A DNA stretch of 57,354 nucleotides from Kiritimatiellia bacterium (GTDB lineage Bacteria > Verrucomicrobiota > Kiritimatiellia > JAFGHX01). The stretch covers positions 1 to 57,354 of the forward strand of contig JAFGHX010000343.1 in NCBI GenBank assembly GCA_016929905.1. Reading direction: 5' to 3'. Numbering within the stretch: the first letter of the stretch is position 1; every line of letters starts with the position of its first letter. Below the pieces are notes generated by a model. The model ran no database searches. It had not been told where the DNA came from and saw nothing but the letters and a program-made list of their open reading frames with translations. The translations under genes and the position numbers were made by a program. Shown piece by piece: positions 33,390 through 44,600 of this stretch.

Positions 33390-34445
33390 ATGAACAAGCG
33401 TGAGAATTTCCTTGCCTTGCTGCATGGCGAGCGGCCGCATCACGTCCCCCGGAAGGCGAGTTTCACGCCCGACCTGAAGCGCCGTATGGTTGAGTATGCG
33501 GGGACGGAAGATCTGACAAGTTTCTTCGACATGGACGGCTACAGCGGCGTTGCCAGGACGAAGCCCGGCGGTGTGCAAAGGCCCGATTTCGCGCGGTACT
33601 ACCCGGAGTTGGAGGACCACTCCTGCATCGACGGGATCGGCGTGGCGCGTGTACCCGGCGGTCTGTTCCATTTCCGGCACGTTGTGTCCCCGCTACGCAA
33701 CGCGGAGACGCTGGCCGAAATCGAAGCGTTTCCGATCGACGAGGAAGACTGGCCGCTGAACGGACTTCCCCAGAAGGTGGCCGCTCAGAAAGCGGCAGGC
33801 CGGGTTGTGGCGGGGGGCATCGGCCACATGTACGAAGACGCCTGGCAGATCCGCGACAACCAGCGGTTTCTGGAAGACCTGTATTTGAACCCGTCCTTTG
33901 TGGATTCCATTCTCGACCGGCTGATGCGGCGCAATCTGAACCGTGCGGTGGCCTACGCCGAAGCGGGCGCGGACGTGCTGACGACCGGCGACGACGTCGC
34001 GAACCAGAACGCCATGATGTTCTCGCCCGAGTTATGGCGCCGGCACCTCAAGTCGCGCTGGGCCAAGGTGTACGCGGCGGCGCGCGCCATCAAGCCGGAC
34101 ATCGCCATCCATTATCACAGCGACGGGAACATCAAAGACATCATTCCCGAACTGATTCAGATCGGGGTGACCATTCTGAATCCCGTCCAGCCGGAGTGCG
34201 TGGACCCACGGGCCGTGCGGGAAGCTTTCGGCGACGCCCTGATCCTGGACGGCACGATCGGCACGCAGAGTACGTTCCCGTTCGGCACCCCGGCGGAGAT
34301 GGCCGCGACGGTCAAGCGGCGGATCGAGCAGGTGGGCCGCAGCGGCGGGCTGATACTTGCTCCGACGCACGTGCTGGAGCCGGACGTGCCGATCGGAAAC
34401 ATCTGCGCCTTCTTCGATGCCTGCCGCGAATACGGCACGTACTGA
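33390..34445 (+). CDS. Uroporphyrinogen decarboxylase-like (UroD/MtaA superfamily) protein
   Basis: The 351-aa protein starts MNKRENFLALLHGERPHHVP, the UroD-like N-terminus. It carries AGADVLTTGDDVANQNAMMF and then the putative metal site IAIHYHSDGNIKDIIPEL (H-Y-H in place of the H-x-C of MtaA). ILNPVQPECVDPRAVREAFG supplies a later Cys that could be a ligand, and ILAPTHVLEPDVPIGNICAF ends the barrel. It is likely a methyltransferase or related enzyme for an unknown substrate. AAGGAG precedes the ATG. It is divergent from an AraC regulator and has no partner corrinoid gene in sight. Confidence 0.87.
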   Translation: MNKRENFLALLHGERPHHVPRKASFTPDLKRRMVEYAGTEDLTSFFDMDGYSGVARTKPGGVQRPDFARYYPELEDHSCIDGIGVARVPGGLFHFRHVVSPLRNAETLAEIEAFPIDEEDWPLNGLPQKVAAQKAAGRVVAGGIGHMYEDAWQIRDNQRFLEDLYLNPSFVDSILDRLMRRNLNRAVAYAEAGADVLTTGDDVANQNAMMFSPELWRRHLKSRWAKVYAAARAIKPDIAIHYHSDGNIKDIIPELIQIGVTILNPVQPECVDPRAVREAFGDALILDGTIGTQSTFPFGTPAEMAATVKRRIEQVGRSGGLILAPTHVLEPDVPIGNICAFFDACREYGTY

Positions 34446-34482
34446 CTCCGCGCGTCAAGACCGGCGCACGCTGCTTTCCTCA

Positions 34483-34512
34483 TTGCGTGTTCTGCCCGCT
34501 TATGCCTACAAT
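34483..34512 (+). promoter_or_regulatory. Candidate sigma70 promoter
   Basis: TTGCGT (34483-34488), an 18-base spacer and TACAAT (34507-34512) precede the small membrane protein and FxsA genes by about 85 bp. Confidence 0.5.
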
Positions 34513-34597
34513 AAGCGTCCGCTGTCCGCTTCTTCCCGACGAATCGGCGCAGGGCGAGGGGCGGTTTCACCACGAATCCAAACGGCGAGGTACACAC

Positions 34598-35008
34598 ATG
34601 ACGACCGGCGAAGACAGGCGCGTTGAAGAGGAAATCCGGGACCTGCAGCACGAGATCGACCATTTCAAGAAGGAGAAGGAACGCGTGCGGCGCATCGTCG
34701 GGCAAATCGGGGGCCTGCCGAAGACCCGGATGCGGATCGTCAACGTCGTGTTCGTTGTTCTCGTCCTGGCCTGCCTGGCGGTCTCGATCGTCAGCAAGCT
34801 GCCGAAGATTCAGCTGGCGATGGTGGAACTGGCGGTGGCGGCGGTGACCGTGAAACTGATCGTGCTGATGAATCATCAGGTCCGCGTCACCCATTTCCAG
34901 CTCTGGATCCTGTCTTCCCTGGAATGGCAGGTCAACGAAGTGATGAAGGCCGTGCGGCAGGCGGACCGGGCCTCGGACCGCAGCTCGGCACCGGCCGGTG
35001 CGGATTGA
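34598..35008 (+). CDS. Small membrane protein with coiled coil
   Basis: The 136-aa protein has an N-terminal charged coiled coil (EEEIRDLQHEIDHFKKEKER), a conserved-looking QIGGLPKTRMRI motif, and two transmembrane segments (~48-67 and ~73-92). A short C-terminal part contains FQLWILSSLEWQVNEVMKAV. I do not recognise a characterised family. GAGG precedes the ATG. It is followed after 20 bp by fxsA, so the two membrane proteins share a transcript. Confidence 0.8.
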   Translation: MTTGEDRRVEEEIRDLQHEIDHFKKEKERVRRIVGQIGGLPKTRMRIVNVVFVVLVLACLAVSIVSKLPKIQLAMVELAVAAVTVKLIVLMNHQVRVTHFQLWILSSLEWQVNEVMKAVRQADRASDRSSAPAGAD

Positions 35009-35028
35009 GATTCGAGAGGGGGGACGGC

Positions 35029-35451
35029 ATGGTCTTCGGGCGTCTGGCGTTGTTGTTCATCCTGATGCCGCTCTTTGAGCTGGTGTTGCTGCTGAAGGTG
35101 AACACGTTTATCGGGTGGGAGCGAACGCTGGCGATCGTAATCGTCACCGGCCTGCTCGGCGCCGCGGCGGCGAAGACGCAGGGCCTGCTGGTTCTGTCGC
35201 GGATCCGGCAGGATCTGGCCGAAGGCCGAGTCCCGGCCTCGCAACTTCTCGACGGGGTCATGATCCTGCTCGCCGGCGCGCTGCTGATCACACCCGGGCT
35301 CATCACGGACACCTTCGGGTTCCTGCTGTTGCTGCCGTTCGTGCGTACAGGCCTGAAAGCATGGCTGCGCAGGAAGTTGGAGCAGAAGATCCGGGACGGG
35401 TCCGGTTCCATGCGCATCACCTACTGGCGGCAGGGCCCGCCGGAAACGTGA
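35029..35451 (+). CDS. fxsA: FxsA family membrane protein
   Basis: The 140-aa protein matches FxsA: LFILMPLFELVLLLKVNTFIGW, then IVIVTGLLGAAAAKTQGLLV, the VPASQLLDGVMILLAGALLI stretch and TPGLITDTFGFLLLLPFVR. It has three to four transmembrane segments and a basic cytoplasmic tail. In E. coli FxsA modifies phage T7 exclusion by F plasmids; its normal role is unclear. AGAGGGGGG precedes the ATG. Confidence 0.92.
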   Translation: MVFGRLALLFILMPLFELVLLLKVNTFIGWERTLAIVIVTGLLGAAAAKTQGLLVLSRIRQDLAEGRVPASQLLDGVMILLAGALLITPGLITDTFGFLLLLPFVRTGLKAWLRRKLEQKIRDGSGSMRITYWRQGPPET

Positions 35452-35551
35452 TGGTCTTCCCCGCCGCTCGGCTCCCATCCCCATCCCCATCAACCATCAG
35501 ATCCGCGAGTTCCCACTCGCGGATTTGCGGATTTGCGGCCGCCGAGTTTGC

Positions 35552-35579
35552 TTGACTTTCCCGCCGGTTGTGTTATCGT
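35552..35579 (+). promoter_or_regulatory. Candidate promoter of the giant beta-helix gene
   Basis: TTGACT (35552-35557), a 16-base spacer ending TGTGT, and TATCGT (35574-35579) lie about 65 bp before the ATG. The TGTGTTATC core recurs at 53885-53893. Confidence 0.5.
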
Positions 35580-35645
35580 GGCCGCCGCTGTCGGCGTTCA
35601 AGCCGGCTTTCTCCATATCGGCAACCTATGAGGAAGTCACACGTC

Positions 35646-38600
35646 ATGAAACTCTGGTATCCCCGCGTTCTCGCGCTGGCCCTCTGTACGTGGTTGGGGC
35701 GCACAGTCTTTGCGGCCGAGTACTACATCAATGACGCGGGAACGGCCGGCGACGTGTGGTGCGTGAGCGTAGGCTCCGTGACGAACGCGGGCACATCCTC
35801 CAACGCGCCCGCCCTCCACATTCAGGATGTACTGGCCGCGCACGACATCGAACCGGGCGACGTCATCTACGTGGATGCCGGCAGCTACACGCTGCCGAGC
35901 AACGTGACGGTGACGGCAGCGGACAGCGGCAGCTCGGGCGGCGGCATGGTGACGATCAAAGGCGTGGCAGGCGCCACGGTCCTGGACCGCGGCACGTCCG
36001 GCGGCGATGCCTACGCCATCGCGCTGGACCAGGCCGAGTACGTGCGGGTCGAAGACATGATGCTGACCCACGCCGGCCGGGGCGTTCACATCGAACTGGG
36101 GCAATACAACGAGATCAGGAACTGCGAGATCGTCGGCTGCGGCATCGGGGTCGTGCTCGCCTGGGGCGCCCACCACACGATCAGCGGCTGCAAGGTGCAC
36201 CACAACAGCGTGCAGGGCATTCTGGGCTCATCCAGCAGTTCCATCACGGTTTCCGGCACGGACCTGTACGGGCATGCTTCTTCGGCACAGGGCCGCGGCA
36301 TCGAACTGTTCTCGTGTGAAGGCGCGCTCATCGACGGCGGCAGTGTGTACAGCAACGGCGCGGAAGGGATCCACCTTTCCTCCTGCGCCTCGGTCACGGT
36401 CTCGGGCAACGCCATCCATGAGAACAGCCTCGACGGACTCTACCTTTCGGGCTGCAGTGCGGCGACAGTGACCGGCAACACCGTCTGGCAGAATACGAAC
36501 GGGCTCTACGCCACGAGTGCGCCCCTGCTGACGCTGGCGGAGAACCGGCTGCACGCCAACATCGTCGACGGCGCGCACGTGCAGTACGGCACGGCAACCG
36601 TCCGCAACAATCTGCTGTATGCCAACGGCACGATGGGGCTGGACACGGTGGACGCGGGCGCATCCACGATCCGCAACAACACATTCTACGGCAACGGCGC
36701 TGCGGGCCTGCAGCTGTGGGGCAACTACGACAACGTGGCGGTGTACAACAACGTCCTGACGGCGGACGAACCGGGCCGGAGCTGCCTGGCGGTCGACAAG
36801 TTCGCGGGAACCTGGTACTCGGACTACAACGCGTTCTGGGCCACAAACGAGGCGGTGGTCTGGGACTGGTGGGGGCCGCGCCACACGTTGAGTTCGTGGC
36901 AGATCCTTTCCGACCGCGACTGGCATTCGCTCGACATCGATCCCCTGCCGGTCGACATCGACGGCGCGGACAACGTACTCGCCGGCGCGGGCGGGGCGGA
37001 CGACGACTTCCACCTGCAGTCGACGGCGGGCAGCCATCACGGCGGGAGCTGGGCCGCGGACGGCGCGCACAGCCTCTGCATCGACGCGGGCGACCCGGAT
37101 ACGGCCTATGCTGCCGAGCCCGCGGAGAACGGCAGCCGCGCGAATCTGGGGGCGTACGGCGGCACGGCGGAGGCCTCGAAATCGACGGCCGCGCGCGAAC
37201 TGCGTGTCCTGTTCCCGCGTGGGACGGACATTCATTTCCGGCGGGTCCGGGTGCGCTGGGCCATCACCGGCCCGTGGACGACGAACGACCAGGTCAAGGT
37301 GGAGTACTCACCGGACGCGGGCGGAAGCTGGTTCGACTGCCTCAACGCCAATCCGCTGAACGCCGACAACGGGGTGTACGGCTGGGACGTCGGCGGCCTG
37401 ACGCCGGGCACGCAGTATTGGGTGAAGGTGACCTATCTGGCCGACACGAACATCGCCGACGCCTGTGAGACGGCCTTCGAGATCCTCGATCCGGCCGGCA
37501 AAACGCTGTACATCAACGACGATGCGCTGGCCGGCGATCAATGGTGCAGCGCGACAGGGACGCTGGCCAATACCGGGCTCAGCCCGGCCGACCCGTTCAG
37601 CAGCTTCCAGATAATCGTCGACACCTATCCCGAACTCGGTGCCGGCGACGAGGTCCGGATGGACGCCGGCTCGTACTCGGAAGGCACCATCTATCTGGGC
37701 GCAGGCAGCAGCGGCCATCCTGGCTCCAACCTCGTGATTCGCGGCACCGGCGCCGGCTCCACGGTGGTGGACCGCATGTCCAGCACGTACGACGTGTTCC
37801 GCTTCGACGCCATGGATCACATTAGGGTCCAGGACCTGACAATGGCGCGCGGCCATTCGGGCGTCGAGGCCTCGGGCACCTCGGACGACTGGTTCGACGG
37901 GCTGCAGATCGTCGGCTGCGAGATCATCAGCAACGCCAGTTACGGGCTCGACCTGCGCTACTGCACCAACGCGGTCGTCAACACGAACACCTGCCGGGTG
38001 AACGTGACGGGCATCATGGGCAACCCGATTCACGGCGAAATCAGCGCCAACATCTGCTACAGCAACGCGAGCGGATACGGGATCTCGGCCTCCGGCGCCG
38101 GCGCGCTCGTGGTGGCCGACAACGTCTGCTACTCCAATCGGATCGGCCTGGCGGTGGCGGCGGCCGGGACAGAAGCGAACAGGAACCAGGTTTACGCCAA
38201 CGAGGAAGACGGCCTGTCGGTGACGGTCGACGCCACGGCCCGGCGCAACACGGCGTACGGGAACGGGCGCGACGGCATGGCCACCTCCGACGGGACGCAC
38301 GTGGAACAGAACGTGGTTCATGCCAACGGGCGCTACGGCATCAACGCCTCCTGCGGCATCCAGCAGGAGGTGGTGGTCGTGGCCAACAACCTCGTCTACA
38401 GCAATGGCAGCTACAATGCGTACCTGTACAGTTCCTGGGGCCCCGGCCTGCTCTTCGAGAACAACACGCTGTACGGGGGCAACGGACTCTACGTTCAGAG
38501 CGGGGCGGGCGACCCGGTCACGAACCGCAACAACATCGTCTGGGCCGGCGGCGACGGCAAGATCGGCATCTACGCGGCAGCCCTGTCCAGCGCGTTCGGC

Positions 38601-41600
38601 AGCGACTACAACGATCTCTACGCGGCGGACGGCGCGCACATCGGGTACTGGCAGGGCTACCGCACGAGCCTGAAAGCGTGGCAGTCGGTCACGCTCCAGG
38701 ACGGGAACAGCCTCTCGATCGCGCCCGTATTCGTCGATGCCGATGCGTGCGACTTCCACCTGCAGAGCACGGCGGGCAGCTACGGCGGGGATGCGTTCAC
38801 GGCGCCGACGGGCGGCACGTTCGCGGCCGATGCCGGCCTGAGTTTCTGCATCGACGCGGGACACCCCGCCTCCGCCTACGCCCACGAGAGCGCCGACAAC
38901 GGCGGGCGCGTGAACATGGGCGCGTTCGGCAACACGGCGGACGCATCCCGCTCGCCCGGCGAGCGGGTCAGCCTGCTCGTCGAACCGAACGGCGGCGTGG
39001 AGTGGTTCGGCACGCAGACCATCACGTGGTTGACCCGCGGCCCCTGGACCGGCGGCGACACCGTCAAGCTGGAATACTCCGACAACGGCGGCACCAACTG
39101 GTACGTCATCACCAACAGCGTCGACTACGCCGCCGGCGCCTGCGACTGGAATACCGGCGCGGTGACGCCGGGCGCGGACTATCTGGTCCGCGTCTCGAAG
39201 AGCGACGACTCGTCCGCCTCCGACACGAGCGATGCGCCGTTCGCCATTTCCGCCGACGGCCCGAAAACCTACTACGTGAACGACGCGAGCACCACCAACG
39301 ACGTCTACACCACGGCCGCCGGCGACGACGGCAACGACGGGCTCGGCGCGTCCAGCCCGAAAGCGACGCTTCAGTCCGTGCTCGACACCTACTCGCTCAG
39401 GGGCGGGGACGTGGTCAAGATCGATACCGGCACCTATACCCTGACCGGCAGCATCATCATCACAACCAACGACGCCGGCTCGACCGGCAACCCCGTCACC
39501 TTCCTGGGCAACACCAACAGCCCCGCCACCGTCCTCGACCGCGGCAACCTCTCCGAAAGCGTCTTCTACCTGCACTTCACCGATTGCATCCGGCTGCAGA
39601 ATCTGGTCTGCAGGGGCGGTTCGGAAGGCGTCCGTGTCGAGGGGACCTCCGAGGACTTCTGCACCGGTGTCGAAATCGTGCAGTGCGAGGCCTACTCCAA
39701 CAATTACTACGGCCTGTATCTGACCGGCTGCAGCAACCTGACGGTAGAGGGCAACGCCTGCCACGACCAGCTCTATTACACGGCCGTCGGGATCGGCGGA
39801 AACAACCTCTACGGCGAAATTCGCGGGAACGCATGCTGGGCGCACGGCGATTTCAACAACTGTGCCTACGGCATCACGATCTGGGAACATGCGCACGTGG
39901 TGGTCGAAAACAACGTCGTGCACGACATCCTGGGCGGCGGCATCCGGGTGGAAGGCGCCGACGCCGTCGTGCGGAACAACCACAGCTACTCGAACACTCG
40001 CCGCGGCATCGAAGGCTCCGCGGCCGAGCTGTCCGGCAACGTGGTCTATCTCAACGGCGGTGAGGGGGTCACGATGTCCGGCGCCGTCCTGCAGCAGAAT
40101 GTCGTACAATCGAACAAGGCCACCGGCGTCGAGGCCTACGCCTGCGTGGTCGTCAACAACCTGCTGTACCACAACGGGTACGAGGCGGGCGACTACTGGA
40201 ACCTGCGTGCCCACGCCACGCCTCTGGTCGCCAACAACACGGTCTACGGCGGGAGCGGCATGCAGCTGAACATCGGCGATTATGCGGTGACCACGAACCG
40301 GAACAACATCGTGTGGGGAACCGGCGCCGGCGAGGTCGCGATCAAAGTCGTCGTGCAGCCAAACGGCGATTTCGTGAGCGACTACAACAACCTGTATGCG
40401 ACCGACGGCGCCGTTGTGGGCTACTGGCAGGGCACGCAGGCCGAACTGGCCGACTGGCAGTACGCCACGCGGCTCGACCGCCAGAGCTTTTCGGCCGAGC
40501 CGGGCTTCGTGGATAGGGACGGCGCCGACGAGGTGTTGGGTGGGCTCAACTGGCAGGACGACAACTTCCACCTCGCCAGCACGGCGGGCAGCTACACGGG
40601 GCAGTCCTTCACGGCGTCCGGCACCGACGGGTTCGCGACCAATGCGACGACCGGCGCCGGCGTGGACGCCGGCGACCTGGCCGACAGCGCGGGAGACGAA
40701 CTCCCGCCGAACGGCAACCGCATCAACCTCGGCGCGTTCGGCGGCACGGCGGAGGCCTCCCTCTCGCCGGAGGAGCAGGCGATCGTTCTGGCCGGCGTCG
40801 ACAGCGACACCGTCCTGCGCGGGGCCGCGCGCGTGACCTGGCGCACGCGCGGCCCCTGGACGACGGACGACGCCGTGACACTCGAGTACTCCGCCGACGG
40901 CGGCACCAACTGGAACGCCGTGCTCGGCGCCGAAAGCGTGCCGTGCAGTCAGGCCTACCACGATTGGGACACGTCCGGGCTGACGCCCGGCGAGGCCTAC
41001 CGGCTGCGCGCTTCGAAGAGCGACGAGCCCGGCGTGAACGACACCAGCGCCGAATTCCGCGTGCTCGCGCCCGGGCCGCGCACCTTCTACGTGAACGACG
41101 CCGACACGGCCGGCGACGTCTACACCGCGGTCGCGGGCGTGGACACCAACGACGGCCTCTCGGCCGCCACGCCGAAAGCGACCGTCAAGCGCCTGCTGCG
41201 CGACTACACGCTCGTCCCCGGCGACGTCGTCGCCGTCGACACGGGCAACTGGCTGCTCGATTCCACGCTTGAACTGTTCGACTCGGGCAGCGCCGCGCAG
41301 ACGATCACCTTCCGCGGCAGCACGAACACGCCCGGCTCCGTGCTGGACCGCAACGCGATTTGGACCGGCGAGCGCGGGCTGCTGCTCGGCGGCACGGATC
41401 ACGTCCGCCTCGAGAACCTGACCGTCTGCCGTGCCACCTACGGCATTCACGTCGATGGCAGCCCGGACGACGGGTGCGACGGCGTCCAGATCGCCGGCTG
41501 CGAGGTGTACTCCAACGACGCCTACGGGATCGCCGTCGAATACTGTACCAACCTGCTGGCCGTCGCCAACGTGTGCCGCGGGCCCTACGGCGCGGGCCTT

Positions 41601-44600
41601 GCGACCACCTACACCGACTCCTGGCTCTACGGCGACGTCACGAGCAACGACTGCAGCGAACTGAGCACCGGCATCGATCTGCGGATGAATCAGGCCGGCG
41701 CGCTGCTCCTGACCGAAAACGTCTGCCACGGCAATTCCGGCTTCGGGTTCCGGGTCGGCGGTGCGGGCTCGCAAATTGAAGGGAACGTGGCCTGCACCAA
41801 CACGGCCTGCGGCATCGAGGCGTACGGCGTGGCGGTCTTGCGCGGGAACCGATCCTTCCTGAACGACGGGACCGGGATCGAAGGGTCCGCGCCGATCCTC
41901 GAACGCAACGTCGTGTACGGCAACGGCATGCACGGCATCTACGCGCTGGGGGGTACCGTCGCGAACAATCTGGCTTACGCGAATGGCGACGCCGACGGCG
42001 AGTACAACCTGTGGGTGTCGGACGGCGTCGCGGCAAACAACACGGCATACGGCGGCAACGGCCTGTACGCCTCCGTCAGCAGTTACGCCTCGGGCACGAA
42101 TCGCCACAACATCGTGTGGGCGCAGGGCGTGAACAAGGTCGCCGTCAAGGTGCTCCTGCAGGCGCTGAGCGCATTCGAGAGCGATCACAACTGCCTGCTG
42201 GCGACCGGCGGCGCGGCGGTCGGATACTGGCTCGGGACGCAGACGGAGCTGGCCGACTGGCAGTACGCCACGGGCTGGGACGCGAACAGCTTCTCGGCCG
42301 AGCCGGATTTCGTGGATGTCGACGGCGCGGATGACGTGCTGGGCGGAACCGGCGGGTTGGACGACAACTTCCACCTGGCCAGCACGGCCGGCAGCTACAC
42401 CGGGCTGTCGTTCACGGCAGAAGCCGGCGCGGGGTTCGCGACGAACGGAACGACCAGCGTCTGCGTGGATGCCGGCGACCCGGCGGCGGCCGTCGGCGGC
42501 GAGGCCGCGCCGAACGGTGCCCGGCTCAACCTGGGCGCGTTCGGCGGCACGGCGGACGCGTCGCTGTCGCCGGAACAGAAGGCCCTCACGCTCGCGCCGG
42601 TCGTCGGCGGCGAGGTGCTCCGGGCGACCCGGCGCGTGAGCTGGCTCACGCGCGGCCCGTGGAACGGCGGCGATACGGTCACGCTCGAATACTCGACCGA
42701 CGGCGGCACCAACTGGAACGGAATCGCGGGCGCCGAAAGCATTCCCTATGACCAGGGCGGCTACGACTGGGATACCTCCGGTCTGACGCCGGGGACCGGC
42801 TACACACTGCGCGCTAAGAAGAGCGACGAAGAGGCGGTGAACGAAGCGAGCGGCGAGTTCCGCGTCCTGGCCGCGGAGCCAACCGTGTTCTATGTGAACG
42901 ATACGAGCACCAGCAACGACGTGTACACATCCGCCGTCGGCCATGAGGCGAACGACGGCATCAGCGCGTCCACGCCCAAAGCCACGCTCAAGCGGCTCCT
43001 GCGCGATTTCACGCTGATGCCCGGCGACGTCGTCAGAGTGGACACCGGCACGTGGGTCCTGGACGCCTCGCTCCAGCTCTTCGATTCGGGGTCGGCCACG
43101 CAGAAGATCACGGTCGTCGGCAGCACCAACAGCCCGGGTACGGTCCTCAATCGCAACGACGCCAGCCAACATGCCGTCTACCTGTTCGAGACGGACGACG
43201 TTCGGCTCGAAAGCCTGAAGGTCACGGGCGGCAACGGCGGCGTGCGGATCGAAGGGTCGGCCACCAACGCCTGCGACGGGATTCAAGTCGCCTCCTGCGA
43301 CATATACGGCAACAGCCAGGGCATCTGGCTGTCGGGCGCCACCAACGTGCTGATCAGCGGCAACACGTGCCGCAACCAGACTGGCTCGGGCGCCGGAATC
43401 TACTGCCACTATGAGCAGGAGCTCAGCGGCGAGATCAGCGGTAACGACTGCTACGAGAATCAGACGGGGATCAGCGTGGACCACAGCGGCGGCCCGCTCA
43501 CGGTGGCGGACAACACTGTACACGAGAACAACTACACCGGACTGAGCGCCGGCTCGGCGCAGACGGCCGTCACCGGCAACCGCGTGTATCTGAACAGCGG
43601 CGACGGGATCTACGCCGGCAGCGCCGGGGAAGTCCGGCGCAACGTCGTGTACTCGAACGGCGGGCACGGAATCAACGGCGGCAGGCGGCTGGTCAACAAT
43701 CTCGCCTACGCCAACGGCGACGCCGCGAACGAAGCCAATATCCAGACGGATAACGCCGTCGTCGAGAACAACACCGTGTACGGCGGAAACGGCATCCGGT
43801 TCAACGGCTGGGACGCGCGAACCAACAAGGACAACATCGCGTGGGCGACCGGCGCGGACCGCGAAGCGCTTCGTTTCGCGCACGACGGCGCCGTCAGCGA
43901 CGGCAACAACCTGTACGCCTCCGACGGGGCCTCGGTCGGCTGCTACTGCCAGGACGCGTGCACGACGCTCGCCGACTGGCAGGGCGCGACGGGCCTGGAC
44001 TCGAACAGCCTCAGCGTCGACCCGTACTTCGTGGACCGCAACGGCGCCGACGACCTCCTGGGCGACTACTACGGCGAGGACGACGACTTCCACCTGCAGA
44101 GCGCGGGCGGCTCCTACCACGCCGTCGGGCTGTGGACCAACGACCTCACGAATTCACCGTGCATCGATGCCGGGGAGCACTGGTCGGTCTACTCCAACGA
44201 GCCCGCCTACAACGGGTTCCGCGTGAACCAGGGCGCCTACGGCAACACCGAATACGCCAGCAAGACCGACTACGCCGGCCCCTTCTACACGCTCACCACC
44301 GTCGCGAGCCCGGCAAACGGCGGGTCGATCAGCGCCTGGCCGCTCGAGGCCGCCTACCCCACCAATCGCCAGACGACTCTGAGCGCCACGCTCAACACGC
44401 ATTTCAACTGGGGGCAGTGGACGGGCGACGTGAACAGCGCGGACAATCCCGCCTGGTTCCTGTTCACCGGCAACATGGTCGTCACCGCGGCGTTCGACGC
44501 CGTCGCCGACAACACCAACGGCGTGCCCAACTGGTGGCTGGCCGAATACAACATTGCCACCAACCAGACCGGGGCGGAAGCGGACGATGACTCCGACGGG

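Noticed and set aside
37308..44120. A very long open frame on the minus strand opposite the giant beta-helix gene
   Set aside because: It is Val/Ala/Arg-rich with no family motifs and results from the regular codon use of a GC-rich repetitive gene on the other strand.
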